DNA from: Chryseolinea lacunae
GTDB taxonomy: Bacteria; Bacteroidota; Bacteroidia; Cytophagales; Cyclobacteriaceae
Assembly: GCF_016735595.1 (NCBI RefSeq)
Contig: NZ_JAERRB010000005.1
Location: 62,001-126,000 of the forward strand
Length of the DNA stretch: 64,000 bases
Direction: 5' to 3'
Below the pieces are notes generated by a model that ran no database searches, had not been told where the DNA came from, and saw nothing but the letters and a program-made list of their open reading frames with translations. The translations under genes and the position numbers were made by a program. Positions 16,994 to 26,893 of this stretch are shown here, in pieces (the stretch's first letter is position 1; each line of letters opens with the position of its first letter).

Positions 16994-17989
16994 TTACGGT
17001 TGAGCCGGTGCTTTTCTGGCAGACCGCGTTTTCATTAACGCGTCGGCACCCTCGCACGACGAAACCGAAATGGCTTTGAAGGTGGCCGCGGCAATGGTGC
17101 GTTGCTCCTGCAGAACCTTTTCGTTTAGGGTCAGAAAGCCTGATGCGTGGTTAAAGGTCTGGCCTTTTGTTAACACCCAGTTCAGAAAAATTCCGGCCGC
17201 TGTGTTGGGCGATGTTTTGTTGAACAACACGTTCACGCGTTCGTCCACAAACTTTGCGTTGTTGGTTTTTTCGACATAGCCAATCACGTTGTCGAGTGTG
17301 GCATAGACTTGTTCGTCTTTGTCCACCTTGCCGTTCTCGTTCAAGTCGAGGGGAATCACGGCGAGGCCGTCCACTACTTTGCGGGTTTTCACATCGTAGA
17401 TAAAACCCAGGTTGTTAAACGACACGCCGTTGGGGTCGTTCTTCACCGCGCTGGCCAGATCCTGATCGTCGCCTTTCACCCCTGTGCCCTGAATGGCCTT
17501 GGGGTCGTTGCCAAAATGTGCGGCAAATGTTTTCGCAGCACAGGCAGGTTTGTCGCGTGTGTATACGGTGATGGGCGACGGCGCCTGTGTTGACGCAAAG
17601 AAATTTGGAGGCGTTGGCGAGAAGTACAACGACTTAAAATCGCTTTCACTAAACCCACGCGCCTGCCATTGCGCCAGGTCGGCACGCTTGCTGTTGGCCA
17701 CGGGCAACTGCACATAACGTGTGATGGCCACACCCCTGCGGTTGTTTTCCAGGTCCTTGCTTGTCAACGCATAGGCGGCGATGGTAAAGTCAATGCTGTC
17801 GGCCGGAGCGTTGGGCGCGATAGACACGTTTATCTGCGGGTATTCCTTTTTGAATTCCTCGATCCATTTGTTCACCAATGGATACGCGAGGCGTGTGCCA
17901 CGAATCTTCACGATGCCGCTTTCGGTCGACTGGGCAACCGCCAGCGACGCGCTCGCCAGGAGCAAGAGGAAGGCTATTGTTTTTTTCAT
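16994..17989 (-). CDS. Orphan PstS-like anion-binding protein
   Basis: A 331-residue secreted protein with a signal peptide (MKKTIAFLLLLASASLAVAQ). It has the type II periplasmic binding fold pattern of phosphate-binding PstS (KIRGTRLAYPLVNKWIEEFKK, then AITRYVQLPVANS, and ITVYTRDKPACAAKTFAAHFG). The window holds no ABC ATPase or permease to go with it. Residues 215-226 form a textbook EF-hand loop (D-x-N-x-N-G-x-V-D-x-x-E), unusual for this family. It lies between a TonB receptor and a sulfatase, so sulfate capture is an attractive guess, by analogy with the phosphate proteins. Confidence 0.75.
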   Translation of the reverse strand: MKKTIAFLLLLASASLAVAQSTESGIVKIRGTRLAYPLVNKWIEEFKKEYPQINVSIAPNAPADSIDFTIAAYALTSKDLENNRRGVAITRYVQLPVANSKRADLAQWQARGFSESDFKSLYFSPTPPNFFASTQAPSPITVYTRDKPACAAKTFAAHFGNDPKAIQGTGVKGDDQDLASAVKNDPNGVSFNNLGFIYDVKTRKVVDGLAVIPLDLNENGKVDKDEQVYATLDNVIGYVEKTNNAKFVDERVNVLFNKTSPNTAAGIFLNWVLTKGQTFNHASGFLTLNEKVLQEQRTIAAATFKAISVSSCEGADALMKTRSARKAPAQP

Positions 17990-18021
17990 GATGGTATTGG
18001 TGTTATTATTTTTATGCGTTG

Positions 18022-20481
18022 TTAAAATTCCTTTTCACCGAATTCGCTTTCCGTGAACTTCAGCTTCTTTCCGATCTTGTTCAGCTGAAAACCGAAGTTG
18101 ATGCGAAAAACATCCACCTCCTGAGTATAGTCGGTGGAACTATAAAAATCCGCGCCGCGCGTGGTGATGCGTTGTGCGTTCGAACCGAACACGCCGAGGT
18201 CTATGTTCTGCCATTGCAGGCTAAGCGAGCCCTGCCCTTTCAGAATTGTTTTTTTTACCGTGGCCGTGGGAATCACAAACCTGGAATCCACGCCCTGCGC
18301 CGTCACCGTTTCGGAGGTATAGTTCAGCGTCCACTGCAAGGTTAGGGTGGGCGATAACCGGAACGTGGTGTTGGCATTGATGGAATAGTTCACACTGCTG
18401 GTGTTCACGTCGGCATTGAACACGGTGCCCTGAATGTTGTAGGTATACACATTGCCGCCGGCAAACAGCGACCACCATGCCGTCAGCTTCAGGTCCGCGC
18501 CGGCCTCCAATCCAAACGCGTGCGCGTTGCCCGCGTTGGTGTAGGTGCGCAGCAAAATGGTGTCGTTATAGAGCGTGTTCACGCGGTTGATCACATGCTG
18601 CGTGTTTCGATAATACACATTGGCAAACACCGAGCCCTTGTTAAAATCCTTCACGCCACCCAACTCCACCACGTCGATATATTCCGGCAGCAAGTTCGGA
18701 TCGCCAATCTCGATGGTCTCCGAATGCCGGCGCGCCGGAAAAGGATTCATCATGTTGGATGTGGTGTGCGCAATGCGACGACTGTAACCGGCCTTTAGCT
18801 TGTAGCCACGGTTGAGCGTGTAGAGCACGTTGGCGCTGGGAAATAAATTCAGCCGCTTAAACACATAGGGATCGGCTACGCTCTTGTCGGTGAGCACGCG
18901 ATTCACCTCTTCCAATCTCAGGCCGGCGGTGTAGGACAACTTTCCAACCTCGTTCGAAAACTGGCTATAGAGCGAATGGATGTTCCGCGTGAGGCGGATG
19001 GTGCTGCTCAGGTCGTCGCGCACAAACCAGGTGTCGTTTTGCAAATCGCGCTGGCTATACACGAAGTCACCTTTATGCAGCAGGTAGCGGTATTGATAGC
19101 CCGCTTCAAATTTTCCTTTTTTTCCAACCGGCAGTGCATAGTCTGCTTTGAGGCGTGCGCCGTTCAGCGGATTGTTTTCCTGCATGTCGGCTTCGTTATA
19201 CACATGCGCGTGCTGCTCGGGGTTCACGTCACGGTTGTGGGTCGGGCCACCTAAAATTGTTTTCTCATACAAACCCGACACAGCCAGTGTGGCGCCTTTG
19301 GGAAACGTGTGTGTATAGTCAAGATTGGTCACCACAAAATCGCCTTTGCGTTCGCGCAGGTTTTCGTTGAAGTAGTCCAGCGCATCAATGGGTGCACCAG
19401 TGGTCTCGTCAACACGTTTTTGTTGGTAAAGGATGTTTGCTTTTCTGAACTGCGATTTTTTGCCCGCATAAAATCCCGCTTCAACCAGGTTGTTCTTGTC
19501 GGCCTGATAACTCACCACGCCTTTCACGCCATAGGAATAGGAATGATAGCTTCTTTCACCGACAGAAGGAAAGTCGGTATACACATTGTCGACATACGAC
19601 TTCGCTGTGCCGTCGCGATAGCCAGCAATGTCGTCGCGTTTATAGTTGGCACTGAGGGAAGCGTTCCATTTTTGTTTTTTATAGTTGGCCGTGATATCGC
19701 CACCAAAACGGATCGGTCGCTTTTCGTTGCCATAATCTTGAACGCTAGGCAAGCCGCCTTGTGCGTTTGCCAGAATGTAGTAGCCGTCGGTAGCGCCTTT
19801 TTTTGTGGTGATGTTAATGATGCCCGCTTTGCCATCGGGATCATATTTAGACGACGGCGTGGTGATGATCTCCACACTCTCCAGCGTGTTGGCCGGCAGT
19901 TGATTCAACACCACCAGCGGGTCGGCCTGCATGGCCTTGCCGTCGAGCATCACAATAAAACCCGTTGTGCCGCGCATGGCAACATCGCCTTCGCTGTTCA
20001 CGGTGAGCGACGGCAGATTACGCAGCACGTCCACCGCGTTGCCTCCCTGACTCGCCTGAAACTGCGACGCTGTGTACACCTGCTTGTCGATCTGATGATA
20101 AGCTCCCATTTTTTCGGCGCGCACTTCAATCTCGTCCAGCAACGCCCTGTTAGCCTGCAACACAATGACGCCAGCGTCCACGTGTTGTCCTTTGGTGAGC
20201 GTGATGCCCGACACGTGCTTTTCTTCGTATCCCAGAAATTGCACCTTCAGATAATACGTCCCTACCTTCACATCCTTCAGCACAAAACTTCCTTTGCTGT
20301 CGGTTAGCGCGCCCGTGGCAAGTGTGCTGTCGCTGCGATAGAGCGACACCGTAGAAAACTCCAGCGGCTGCTGTGCTGCATGTTCAAGCACAGTGCCTCC
20401 AACCGACGCCGTCTGGCCCCACGCGAAGTGCGCGGCCAGCGTGCCGATTAGAACTAATACATATATCTTCAGCGCATGCAT
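18022..20481 (-). CDS. TonB-dependent receptor with carboxypeptidase-like N-domain
   Basis: An 819-residue outer-membrane receptor. It has a signal peptide ending near AHFAWGQ, a carboxypeptidase-regulatory-like beta domain (about 25-105, SVGGTVLEHAAQQPLEF), a plug domain (about 120-230, with VDVLRNLPSLTVNSEGDVAMRG and YDPDGKAGIINITTKKG) and a long barrel. It belongs to the barrel group without a SusD partner. It sits 12 bases after sulfatase B and 32 before the PstS-like gene, so it is very likely co-expressed and imports a sulfated compound or the product of desulfation. Confidence 0.92.
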   Translation of the reverse strand: MHALKIYVLVLIGTLAAHFAWGQTASVGGTVLEHAAQQPLEFSTVSLYRSDSTLATGALTDSKGSFVLKDVKVGTYYLKVQFLGYEEKHVSGITLTKGQHVDAGVIVLQANRALLDEIEVRAEKMGAYHQIDKQVYTASQFQASQGGNAVDVLRNLPSLTVNSEGDVAMRGTTGFIVMLDGKAMQADPLVVLNQLPANTLESVEIITTPSSKYDPDGKAGIINITTKKGATDGYYILANAQGGLPSVQDYGNEKRPIRFGGDITANYKKQKWNASLSANYKRDDIAGYRDGTAKSYVDNVYTDFPSVGERSYHSYSYGVKGVVSYQADKNNLVEAGFYAGKKSQFRKANILYQQKRVDETTGAPIDALDYFNENLRERKGDFVVTNLDYTHTFPKGATLAVSGLYEKTILGGPTHNRDVNPEQHAHVYNEADMQENNPLNGARLKADYALPVGKKGKFEAGYQYRYLLHKGDFVYSQRDLQNDTWFVRDDLSSTIRLTRNIHSLYSQFSNEVGKLSYTAGLRLEEVNRVLTDKSVADPYVFKRLNLFPSANVLYTLNRGYKLKAGYSRRIAHTTSNMMNPFPARRHSETIEIGDPNLLPEYIDVVELGGVKDFNKGSVFANVYYRNTQHVINRVNTLYNDTILLRTYTNAGNAHAFGLEAGADLKLTAWWSLFAGGNVYTYNIQGTVFNADVNTSSVNYSINANTTFRLSPTLTLQWTLNYTSETVTAQGVDSRFVIPTATVKKTILKGQGSLSLQWQNIDLGVFGSNAQRITTRGADFYSSTDYTQEVDVFRINFGFQLNKIGKKLKFTESEFGEKEF

Positions 20482-20493
20482 GCTGGTTCTTCT

Positions 20494-21957
20494 TTAGTTT
20501 CCTTTAAAATTATAGGCCGCCGCTTTGGCTTTCAGTTGCTTCACAATGTCGGGATGTTCGTGGGCCACGTCGCGTTGTTCGGCGGGATCGGTTTCCAGGT
20601 CAAAGAGCAATCCTGCGGCCGCGGGGACTCCGGTTTTTATTCCGGGAAATTGTGTTGCATTAGGTTGCTCGAACGGCGCGAGTATCGTCACCCCATCGGG
20701 CAGCCGTGGATCGATCCATGAAGCGTCAGAAGGCAACTGTGCCGACTCGGGCGACAACACGTGAAGTTTCCATTTGCCACTGCGCACCGTCTGAAGTTTG
20801 TCGTTATAGAAAGAGAACAACGCATCGTGTGGCGTCTTGCCGTTTGACACGAACAACGAAAAAATGTCGCGACCATCCAGCACCAGGTCTTTCGGAACAG
20901 CGAGGCCAACTACTTTGGCCAACGTTGGAAAAACATCAATCACGCCGGCAGGTTCTTTGCTCACCTGCCCGGGTTGTATACGACCCTTCCACCGGATGAG
21001 AAACGGAACGCGAATGCCTCCCTCCCAGTTTTGCGATTTGATGCCGCGAAGCCCGCCCGTGTTTCCTCCAAACCAGGGACCGTTGTCGGAGAGAAAAATC
21101 ACGATGGTGTTTTCTTCCAGCCCGGTGTCTGCCAGTTTCTTCAGCACCTCTCCCACCGACCAGTCCAGCTCACGCATCGCGTCGGCATAGATGTCGCCTT
21201 TGGTTTGGGGCGTGTAGAATTCTTCCGACGGTGTCAACGGTTTGTGCGGCATCGCGTGGGGCAGATACAGAAAGAACGGTTTGTCTTTATGTTGCTCGAT
21301 GTAGCGAACAGCTTCCTGCGTGTAGCGTTTGGTGAGCGTGGTCTGCACCACAGGATATTCAACAACCTTGTCGTTCTCCATCAGCAACACCGGGCGCATG
21401 TCGTTGGAATAGGGAATGCCATAATATTCATCAAAGCCATGACGTGTCGGAAAAAACTGGGGCTTGTGTCCCAGGTGCCATTTGCCAATGATCTTGGTGG
21501 CATAGCCCGATGTTTTGAATAACTCGCTTAACAACAACTGGCTATCGGCAATGCCAAGATCGTCGCCTCCGCGAAAGGTTTGAAAACTGTTGTTTACTTT
21601 TTCGGGATTCGGATTCAGAATGAGGCCGTGCCGCAGGGGGTAACGCCCGGTGAGCAACGACGCGCGTGTTGGCGCGCAATAGGGCGTGGGCGTGTAGAAG
21701 TGTGTGAGTCTCGCCCCCTCGGTGGCCAGCCGGTCAATGTTGGGCGTTTGCCAGCCGGGCTGTCCAAAAGAAGACAAGTCGCCATAGCCCAGATCGTCGG
21801 CGAGAATGAGAACGACATTGGGTGGACGTTGTGCGGCGGACTGGCTTCGGCCTTCCATCACCGCTGAACCCCACAACGCGACCACGAGAAAAAGGACTAC
21901 ACCATGCTTCGATACGAAGCGCGCCACACGTTCCACTACAAAAGAAAATCCCACCAT
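20494..21957 (-). CDS. Arylsulfatase (sulfatase B of the locus)
   Basis: A 487-residue sulfatase. The ATG at 21957 is preferred because it opens a long N-terminal hydrophobic segment (VVLFLVVALWGSAV) serving as signal or anchor; the first ATG at 22014 adds 19 residues. Activation motif C94-A-P-T-R98 and LADDLGYGD metal residues are intact, as are SDNGPWF and the central KIIGKWHLGH active-site helix. It is the first gene of the shorter transcription unit and lies 73 bases downstream of the shared 25-bp element. Confidence 0.92.
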   Translation of the reverse strand: MVGFSFVVERVARFVSKHGVVLFLVVALWGSAVMEGRSQSAAQRPPNVVLILADDLGYGDLSSFGQPGWQTPNIDRLATEGARLTHFYTPTPYCAPTRASLLTGRYPLRHGLILNPNPEKVNNSFQTFRGGDDLGIADSQLLLSELFKTSGYATKIIGKWHLGHKPQFFPTRHGFDEYYGIPYSNDMRPVLLMENDKVVEYPVVQTTLTKRYTQEAVRYIEQHKDKPFFLYLPHAMPHKPLTPSEEFYTPQTKGDIYADAMRELDWSVGEVLKKLADTGLEENTIVIFLSDNGPWFGGNTGGLRGIKSQNWEGGIRVPFLIRWKGRIQPGQVSKEPAGVIDVFPTLAKVVGLAVPKDLVLDGRDIFSLFVSNGKTPHDALFSFYNDKLQTVRSGKWKLHVLSPESAQLPSDASWIDPRLPDGVTILAPFEQPNATQFPGIKTGVPAAAGLLFDLETDPAEQRDVAHEHPDIVKQLKAKAAAYNFKGN

Positions 21958-22030
21958 GTCAGAAAGGTTAAAAGCATCGCCAACGGACTTCCTGGGGAAA
22001 TCCGGTTGAGACAATCGATTGGTGGGATCA

Positions 22031-22055
22031 ATTATCTACTTATTCTATAGACAAA
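22031..22055 (-). promoter_or_regulatory. Shared promoter/operator element, copy 1
   Basis: A 25-bp stretch that recurs at 38498-38522 with one mismatch. On the plus strand it contains TCTACTTATTC, then T or G, then ATAGACAAA; its ends TCTA and TAGA are inverted. Read on the minus strand it begins TTTGTCTA, so a TTTG -33 box is included. It is 73 bases before the sulfatase B ATG. A sulfur-responsive operator is inferred from context only. Confidence 0.65.
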
Positions 22056-22082
22056 ACTAAAAAGTCTTCACGGAATTCCGAA

Positions 22083-22111
22083 GGCCCGGAGCAATAAACA
22101 TGCTCCGGGCC
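22083..22111. terminator. Strong hairpin between sulfatases C and B
   Basis: GGCCCGGAGC and GCTCCGGGCC pair perfectly over a nine-base loop, eight bases after the stop of sulfatase C. The plus-strand side has a T-run (CGGTTTTTATTT), while the minus-strand T-run (GACTTTTTAG) is 16-20 bases away. It probably ends the long minus-strand transcript. Confidence 0.65.
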
Positions 22112-22118
22112 ACGGTTT

Positions 22119-23522
22119 TTATTTCACACCCTTTCGCTGCTTCAGTTTTTGAATATGGCTGTCGTCGGCGGGCATGCGCTGCACCAGCGGCTTTGGGGTT
22201 TCTCCCAGCTTGGCCTTGGCTGCATCCAAAGCCTTTAGCAAGCCGGGCACCACGGCGCGCTGCGAGGCCAGCAGGTTTGTTTTCTCTTCCACGTCCGTTT
22301 TCAGGTTAAACAGCAGCGTGTCGTTTGGTGCATTGTCGGCGCTGGGTGGAAGGGTTGGGTTGGCCGCGGCCGGGAATTTGATTTTCCAGTCGCCTTTGCG
22401 GAAAGCTTCAACCTTGCCGTTGCTGTAGTAGATAAACTCATCGCCCTTGCGTTTCCCCTTGCCGGTGAGCACATCCGAAATGTCTTCGCCGTCAATCGGG
22501 TTCTTATACATATAGGAGGTTGCGCCGGAGAGTTTCACAAATGTTGGGAGGATGTCGAACATGAGGGTGAGTTCGCTGTTCACCGTGCCGGGCTTAATTT
22601 TGCCGGGCCACGAGAAAATAGCGGGCACACGCTGGCCGCCTTCAAAGGTTGTGCCCTTGCCGTTGCGCAGCGGCTTGGCCGATCCACCTTCAATGTCAAA
22701 CACAAGCCAGGGTCCGTTGTCGCTGGTGAACACCACCAGTGTGTTGTCTTCCACGCCTGCCGTTTGCAAAGCCTTCACCACCTGGCCCACACTCCAGTCG
22801 ATCTCTTCAATCACATCGCCATACAGACCTTGTTTCGATTTGCCTTCAAACTCCGGTGATGCATAGAGCGGCACGTGTGGCATGGAATGCGCGAGGTAGA
22901 GAAAGAACGGTTTGTCTTTGTGCTTCTGAATAAACTTCACCGATTCGTCGGTATACACTTTCGTGGTATAGTGCTGATCCACGGCAAAGTTCTCCACTTC
23001 ATTTCCGCGGAGATACACCACACCCTGCATGTCGTTGCTGTAAGGAATTCCAAAGTATTCATCAAAGCCCTGCTGCAACGGAAGATACTGACGGTGATGC
23101 CCCAGGTGCCACTTACCCACAATGCCTGTGTCATAGCCCTGCTCCTTCAACGCGTCGGCAATGGTTGTCTCCTGAGGCGAAAGCCCTGTGAAGCTCTCCG
23201 GAAAAAACACGTGATCAATGCCCAGTCTTCTGGGATAACGCCCCGTGAGCAAACCGGCGCGCGTAGGACTGCAAACCGGCGAGGGCGAATAGAACGACGT
23301 GAACTTCATCCCTCCCGCGGCAAGCTTGTCGATGTTGGGCGTGCGGATGGTTGTGGCGCCAAACGGACCCGTGTCGGCATACCCCATATCGTCGCAAAGG
23401 ATAAAAACAAAGTTCGGCTTGCCTGCCTTCTTGCTTTGGGCGCTGCTTTCGGTTGAGGCGATCAGGAAAGGTGCCAGCGCCAGGCACGTGATCGTTTTGA
23501 TTCTAGTTCTATATGCTTTCAT
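22119..23522 (-). CDS. Arylsulfatase (sulfatase C of the locus)
   Basis: A 467-residue secreted sulfatase with signal peptide (MKAYRTRIKTITCLALAPFLIAS). Activation motif C84-S-P-T-R88, metal residues in LCDDMGYAD, KWHLGHH and SDNGPWL are all present. It resembles sulfatase B in length and in segments such as FDEYFGIPYSNDMQG, suggesting an old duplication. It is the last gene of the long minus-strand unit and is followed by a strong hairpin. Confidence 0.93.
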   Translation of the reverse strand: MKAYRTRIKTITCLALAPFLIASTESSAQSKKAGKPNFVFILCDDMGYADTGPFGATTIRTPNIDKLAAGGMKFTSFYSPSPVCSPTRAGLLTGRYPRRLGIDHVFFPESFTGLSPQETTIADALKEQGYDTGIVGKWHLGHHRQYLPLQQGFDEYFGIPYSNDMQGVVYLRGNEVENFAVDQHYTTKVYTDESVKFIQKHKDKPFFLYLAHSMPHVPLYASPEFEGKSKQGLYGDVIEEIDWSVGQVVKALQTAGVEDNTLVVFTSDNGPWLVFDIEGGSAKPLRNGKGTTFEGGQRVPAIFSWPGKIKPGTVNSELTLMFDILPTFVKLSGATSYMYKNPIDGEDISDVLTGKGKRKGDEFIYYSNGKVEAFRKGDWKIKFPAAANPTLPPSADNAPNDTLLFNLKTDVEEKTNLLASQRAVVPGLLKALDAAKAKLGETPKPLVQRMPADDSHIQKLKQRKGVK

Positions 23523-23548
23523 CTTATCTTGAATGTACGGTGGAATAG

Positions 23549-25198
23549 CTACAATGTGAAACGGTCTTCTTTGTCGTCAAATTCATTCACAAAAAATCCG
23601 CTGCTGGGCCAGCGTGGCGACACCAATGTTTTCTCCCAGGCCGAAAGGGCTTCTTCCAGTTCTTTCACTTTTTCAGGATGTGTTGCCGCGAGGTTGTTGC
23701 GTTCGTTTTTGTCGATCGACAGATCATACAACACCAGGATGTTGTCTTTCTCGTTTCGCACAAGTTTCCAGTCGCCTTTGCGAACAGCTTTGTTAAAGCC
23801 GGCGCGCCAGAACAATGTGGCATGCGGCAACGTGGTGTCGGCTTTGGTGAGATACGGAATCAGGTTCACCCCGTCATAGCCGCGATCGGTTGGCAACTGC
23901 GATCCCGAAACGGCGGCGGCCGTGGCAAAAATATCAAGCGATATCACCGGGCTGTTAAACACCGTGCCCGCAGGCACGTGTCCTTTCCACTTCACCACAA
24001 AGGGAACGTTGAGGCCACCTTCATACAACGACAGCTTTCCACCTTTCAGGGGTGCGTTGTCGGTGGCGCCGGTATAGGTTGCTCCACCGTTGTCGCTGAT
24101 GAAGAAGATTAGCGTATTATCTTCCTGTCCCACGGCTTTCACCTTCTGCACTATGGCGCCAATGGCGTTGTCCAGGTTTTCGATCATGGCCGCATACACG
24201 GCTTGTTTCCGGGTGAGACCTTTGGCTTCAAGTTTTTCAACATCATGCTTGGGCGCCTGGAACGGTGTGTGCGGCGCGTTGAAGGGAACGTAGAGAAAAA
24301 ACGGTTTATCTTTTTTCTGCTCGATAAAATCAACGGCCTCGTGTGCAAGTTTGTACGTGAGATATTCTTTCTCGTCCAGAATTTCGTTTCCTCTGCGAAT
24401 GAGCGAACCGCCCTGGCGGCCATGATCCCACACGTGCGAGTCCATGATGCCCTTCGCGCGCACGTTCACAAAATCGCGATCGGTGGTGTCGGCATACCAC
24501 GAGAACGCTTCGTAAAATCCGTAGTGATAGTCGAAGCCCCGGTTCAGTGGTTGAAACGGTGTGTTGGCACCGAGGTGCCACTTGCCAATGATGCCCGTGG
24601 CATAGCCGTTCTTTCGAAGCAGGTCGGCAAGCGTGATCTCCTGCAATGGCAACCCTTGCTGTGCAATGCTTTCAAGCGTGGGCACTTTGGTGTGCTTCAC
24701 AAATTCAAGCTGCTGCCGGTCAATGAACGTGTTGGCGAGAATCTGTTCCAGGTAGTTGCGCGCATACCGATTCACCGGTTGTGTTTCATGACCAAAGCGC
24801 TGCTGATAGCGACCGGTGAGCAAGCCCGCACGCGACGGGCTGCAGATCGCCGCCGTCACATATCCTTCGGTGAACGTGGCACCCTGCGCGGCAAGGCTGT
24901 CAATAAAAGGCGTCTTCACCGTCTTGTTTCCATAGAGCGGAATATCGGTTTTGCCGAGGTCGTCGGCCACCAGCACAATGATGTTAGGCTGACGCACCGT
25001 AGTGTCGCGAACAACAGATGCAGAAAGAAATGCCGTCTTTTGCTTTATACCTTCTTCATCGGGCGCGATGTCAAACTCGTGCGACGTGAACGGTTTTAAC
25101 AACACAAATAGCAGAATGCCCAGCGGCAAGGCGATGTATAAAAATAGGCGAAGCCATTTCGGCAGAAATGATTTTCGGTTTGTAGAGAGCGATGTCAT
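23549..25198 (-). CDS. Arylsulfatase with N-terminal membrane anchor (sulfatase D)
   Basis: A 549-residue sulfatase. Starting at the ATG at 25198 avoids overlap with the upstream gene. Residues 14-34 (KWLRLFLYIALPLGILLFVLL) form a hydrophobic segment without a clean cleavage site, so it may be an inner-membrane anchor, unlike the cleavable signals of its neighbours. The activation motif is C119-S-P-S-R123, the Ser form of the C-x-P-S/T-R rule. VADDLGK, KWHLGAN and SDNGGAT supply the active site. A long insert between residues 131 and 180 distinguishes it from the other sulfatases here. Confidence 0.9.
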   Translation of the reverse strand: MTSLSTNRKSFLPKWLRLFLYIALPLGILLFVLLKPFTSHEFDIAPDEEGIKQKTAFLSASVVRDTTVRQPNIIVLVADDLGKTDIPLYGNKTVKTPFIDSLAAQGATFTEGYVTAAICSPSRAGLLTGRYQQRFGHETQPVNRYARNYLEQILANTFIDRQQLEFVKHTKVPTLESIAQQGLPLQEITLADLLRKNGYATGIIGKWHLGANTPFQPLNRGFDYHYGFYEAFSWYADTTDRDFVNVRAKGIMDSHVWDHGRQGGSLIRRGNEILDEKEYLTYKLAHEAVDFIEQKKDKPFFLYVPFNAPHTPFQAPKHDVEKLEAKGLTRKQAVYAAMIENLDNAIGAIVQKVKAVGQEDNTLIFFISDNGGATYTGATDNAPLKGGKLSLYEGGLNVPFVVKWKGHVPAGTVFNSPVISLDIFATAAAVSGSQLPTDRGYDGVNLIPYLTKADTTLPHATLFWRAGFNKAVRKGDWKLVRNEKDNILVLYDLSIDKNERNNLAATHPEKVKELEEALSAWEKTLVSPRWPSSGFFVNEFDDKEDRFTL

Positions 25199-25218
25199 CG
25201 TGAAAGCGAGTAAGAGGT

Positions 25219-26856
25219 TTAAGGTTTTTGCAGTGTGGCCCACTCCACAACGCCAGCCCTAGCGGCCCATGCGTCGTAGAGCGCACTCAGCTCCTGAAGT
25301 TTTTCGGGATGTTGAGATGCCAGGTTGTGCAGTTCGGTGCGGTCGTCTTTCACGTTATAGAGCTCCCAACGGTTCTCCGGGAAAAACGAAACAATCTTCC
25401 AGTCGCCCTTGCGCACCGCGCGATTGCCCTGATGTTCCCAGTAGAGCACTTCGTGGCCGGCATAGGGCTTGCCGTCGAACGCGGCCTTCAGCGAAAGTCC
25501 TTCCTGGCGAATAAGCGGGTTGCCTTTGAATTCGGCTGGATACACCGCGCCGGCAAGGTCGAGCAACGTTGGTTGAATGTCGATCACGTGCGCGGGGGTG
25601 TGCTGAAACGTGTTGGGTTGAACTTTGCCCGGCGCATACACAATGAACGGCGTGCTCACACCACCCTCATGTTCCCAATGCTTGAACGACCGGAACGGCG
25701 TGTTGCTCACATTGGCCCAGTTGTATTCATACGACACATACGACTCCGGATTGTCGGCCGTGAGCGGCTTCACATACTCGGCCACTTCTTTGGTCTGCTT
25801 CCATAGCACGAAAGGATATTCGTGGCTGGCTCCGTTGTCGGAGAGAAAGATGACATAGGTATTTTTGTCAACACCAAGTTCCGTGAGCTTGTCGAGGATG
25901 CGGCCCACGTTGTAGTCGATGCGGTCCACCATGGCGGCAAACACGGCCATCTTCAAATCCCACGCTTCCTTTTCGGTTTGGCGAAGCTGATCCCACGCGG
26001 GCACAAGGGAGTCGCGCGGCGAAAGTTTCCATTCGGGTTTGATGATGCCCAGCGACAGCAGCTTCTGATAACGCTCGCTTCGCACCACATCCCATCCCTT
26101 CAGGTATTTGCCTCTGTATTTCGCGATGTCTTCTGTTCTCGCTTGCAACGGAAAGTGCGGGGCGTTGTAGGCGGTGAATAAAAAGAAAGGCTTGCCTTCG
26201 TTCTTTGTTTCATCCAGAAACGACAGCGCCTGGTTGGTGAACTCGTCGGTGAGATAAAAATCTGCAGGCTTTTTCTCTGTGGTGAATTGTTCCAGCTTGG
26301 TTCCATTCTTCACAAAAAAATCCACCTCGCGCAGCTTGTAGGGATGCGGATAAAATTGATGACTCGTGCCACCAATCAGCGCGAAGTATTTATCATAGCC
26401 GCGCGCACCGGGCCACTGTTCCGGCGTGTTGCCAACGTGCCACTTGCCCGACATCAGCGTGGTGTAGCCCGCGGTCTTCAGTCCTTCGGCAATGGTGATC
26501 ACGCGTTTGTTCAGGAAGCCCTGATAGTTAGGGTTGCCCAGATTGCCATTCATAAATCCCACACCGGCCTGATGTGGATACACGCCCGTTTGCAACGCGG
26601 CCCGCGTGGGGCAGCATCGCGATGTATTATAAAATTGGGTGAACCGAAGTCCGTTGGAGGCAATCCGGTCCAGGTTGGGCGTGGCGATCTCGGAACCATA
26701 GGCACCGATGTCGGAGAAACCCATGTCGTCCACCAGAATGAGAACGATGTTCGGTTTTGAAGATGCCTTTTTCTTTTTGTCTTTTGACGATTGCGCAAAG
26801 GCCGTTGTGGTCAACAAAAGCGATAGTGCAAGGGCAAGGATTTGGCGTGCGTTCAT
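25219..26856 (-). CDS. Arylsulfatase (sulfatase E of the locus)
   Basis: A 545-residue secreted sulfatase; the ATG at 26856 begins a signal peptide (MNARQILALALSLLLTTTAFAQ), while an upstream ATG would overlap the NTF2-like gene. The activation motif is C81-C-P-T-R85, with a second Cys at the variable position. VDDMGFSD, KWHVGN and SDNGASH are intact. A Lys-rich run (KDKKKK) directly follows the signal. It is nearest to sulfatase A by length and sequence, and the two may act on similar aryl or alkyl sulfates. Confidence 0.92.
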   Translation of the reverse strand: MNARQILALALSLLLTTTAFAQSSKDKKKKASSKPNIVLILVDDMGFSDIGAYGSEIATPNLDRIASNGLRFTQFYNTSRCCPTRAALQTGVYPHQAGVGFMNGNLGNPNYQGFLNKRVITIAEGLKTAGYTTLMSGKWHVGNTPEQWPGARGYDKYFALIGGTSHQFYPHPYKLREVDFFVKNGTKLEQFTTEKKPADFYLTDEFTNQALSFLDETKNEGKPFFLFTAYNAPHFPLQARTEDIAKYRGKYLKGWDVVRSERYQKLLSLGIIKPEWKLSPRDSLVPAWDQLRQTEKEAWDLKMAVFAAMVDRIDYNVGRILDKLTELGVDKNTYVIFLSDNGASHEYPFVLWKQTKEVAEYVKPLTADNPESYVSYEYNWANVSNTPFRSFKHWEHEGGVSTPFIVYAPGKVQPNTFQHTPAHVIDIQPTLLDLAGAVYPAEFKGNPLIRQEGLSLKAAFDGKPYAGHEVLYWEHQGNRAVRKGDWKIVSFFPENRWELYNVKDDRTELHNLASQHPEKLQELSALYDAWAARAGVVEWATLQKP

Positions 26857-26893
26857 AGCGTAAAAAAATTTCGTTGCGGGGTTTGTTGAATAT

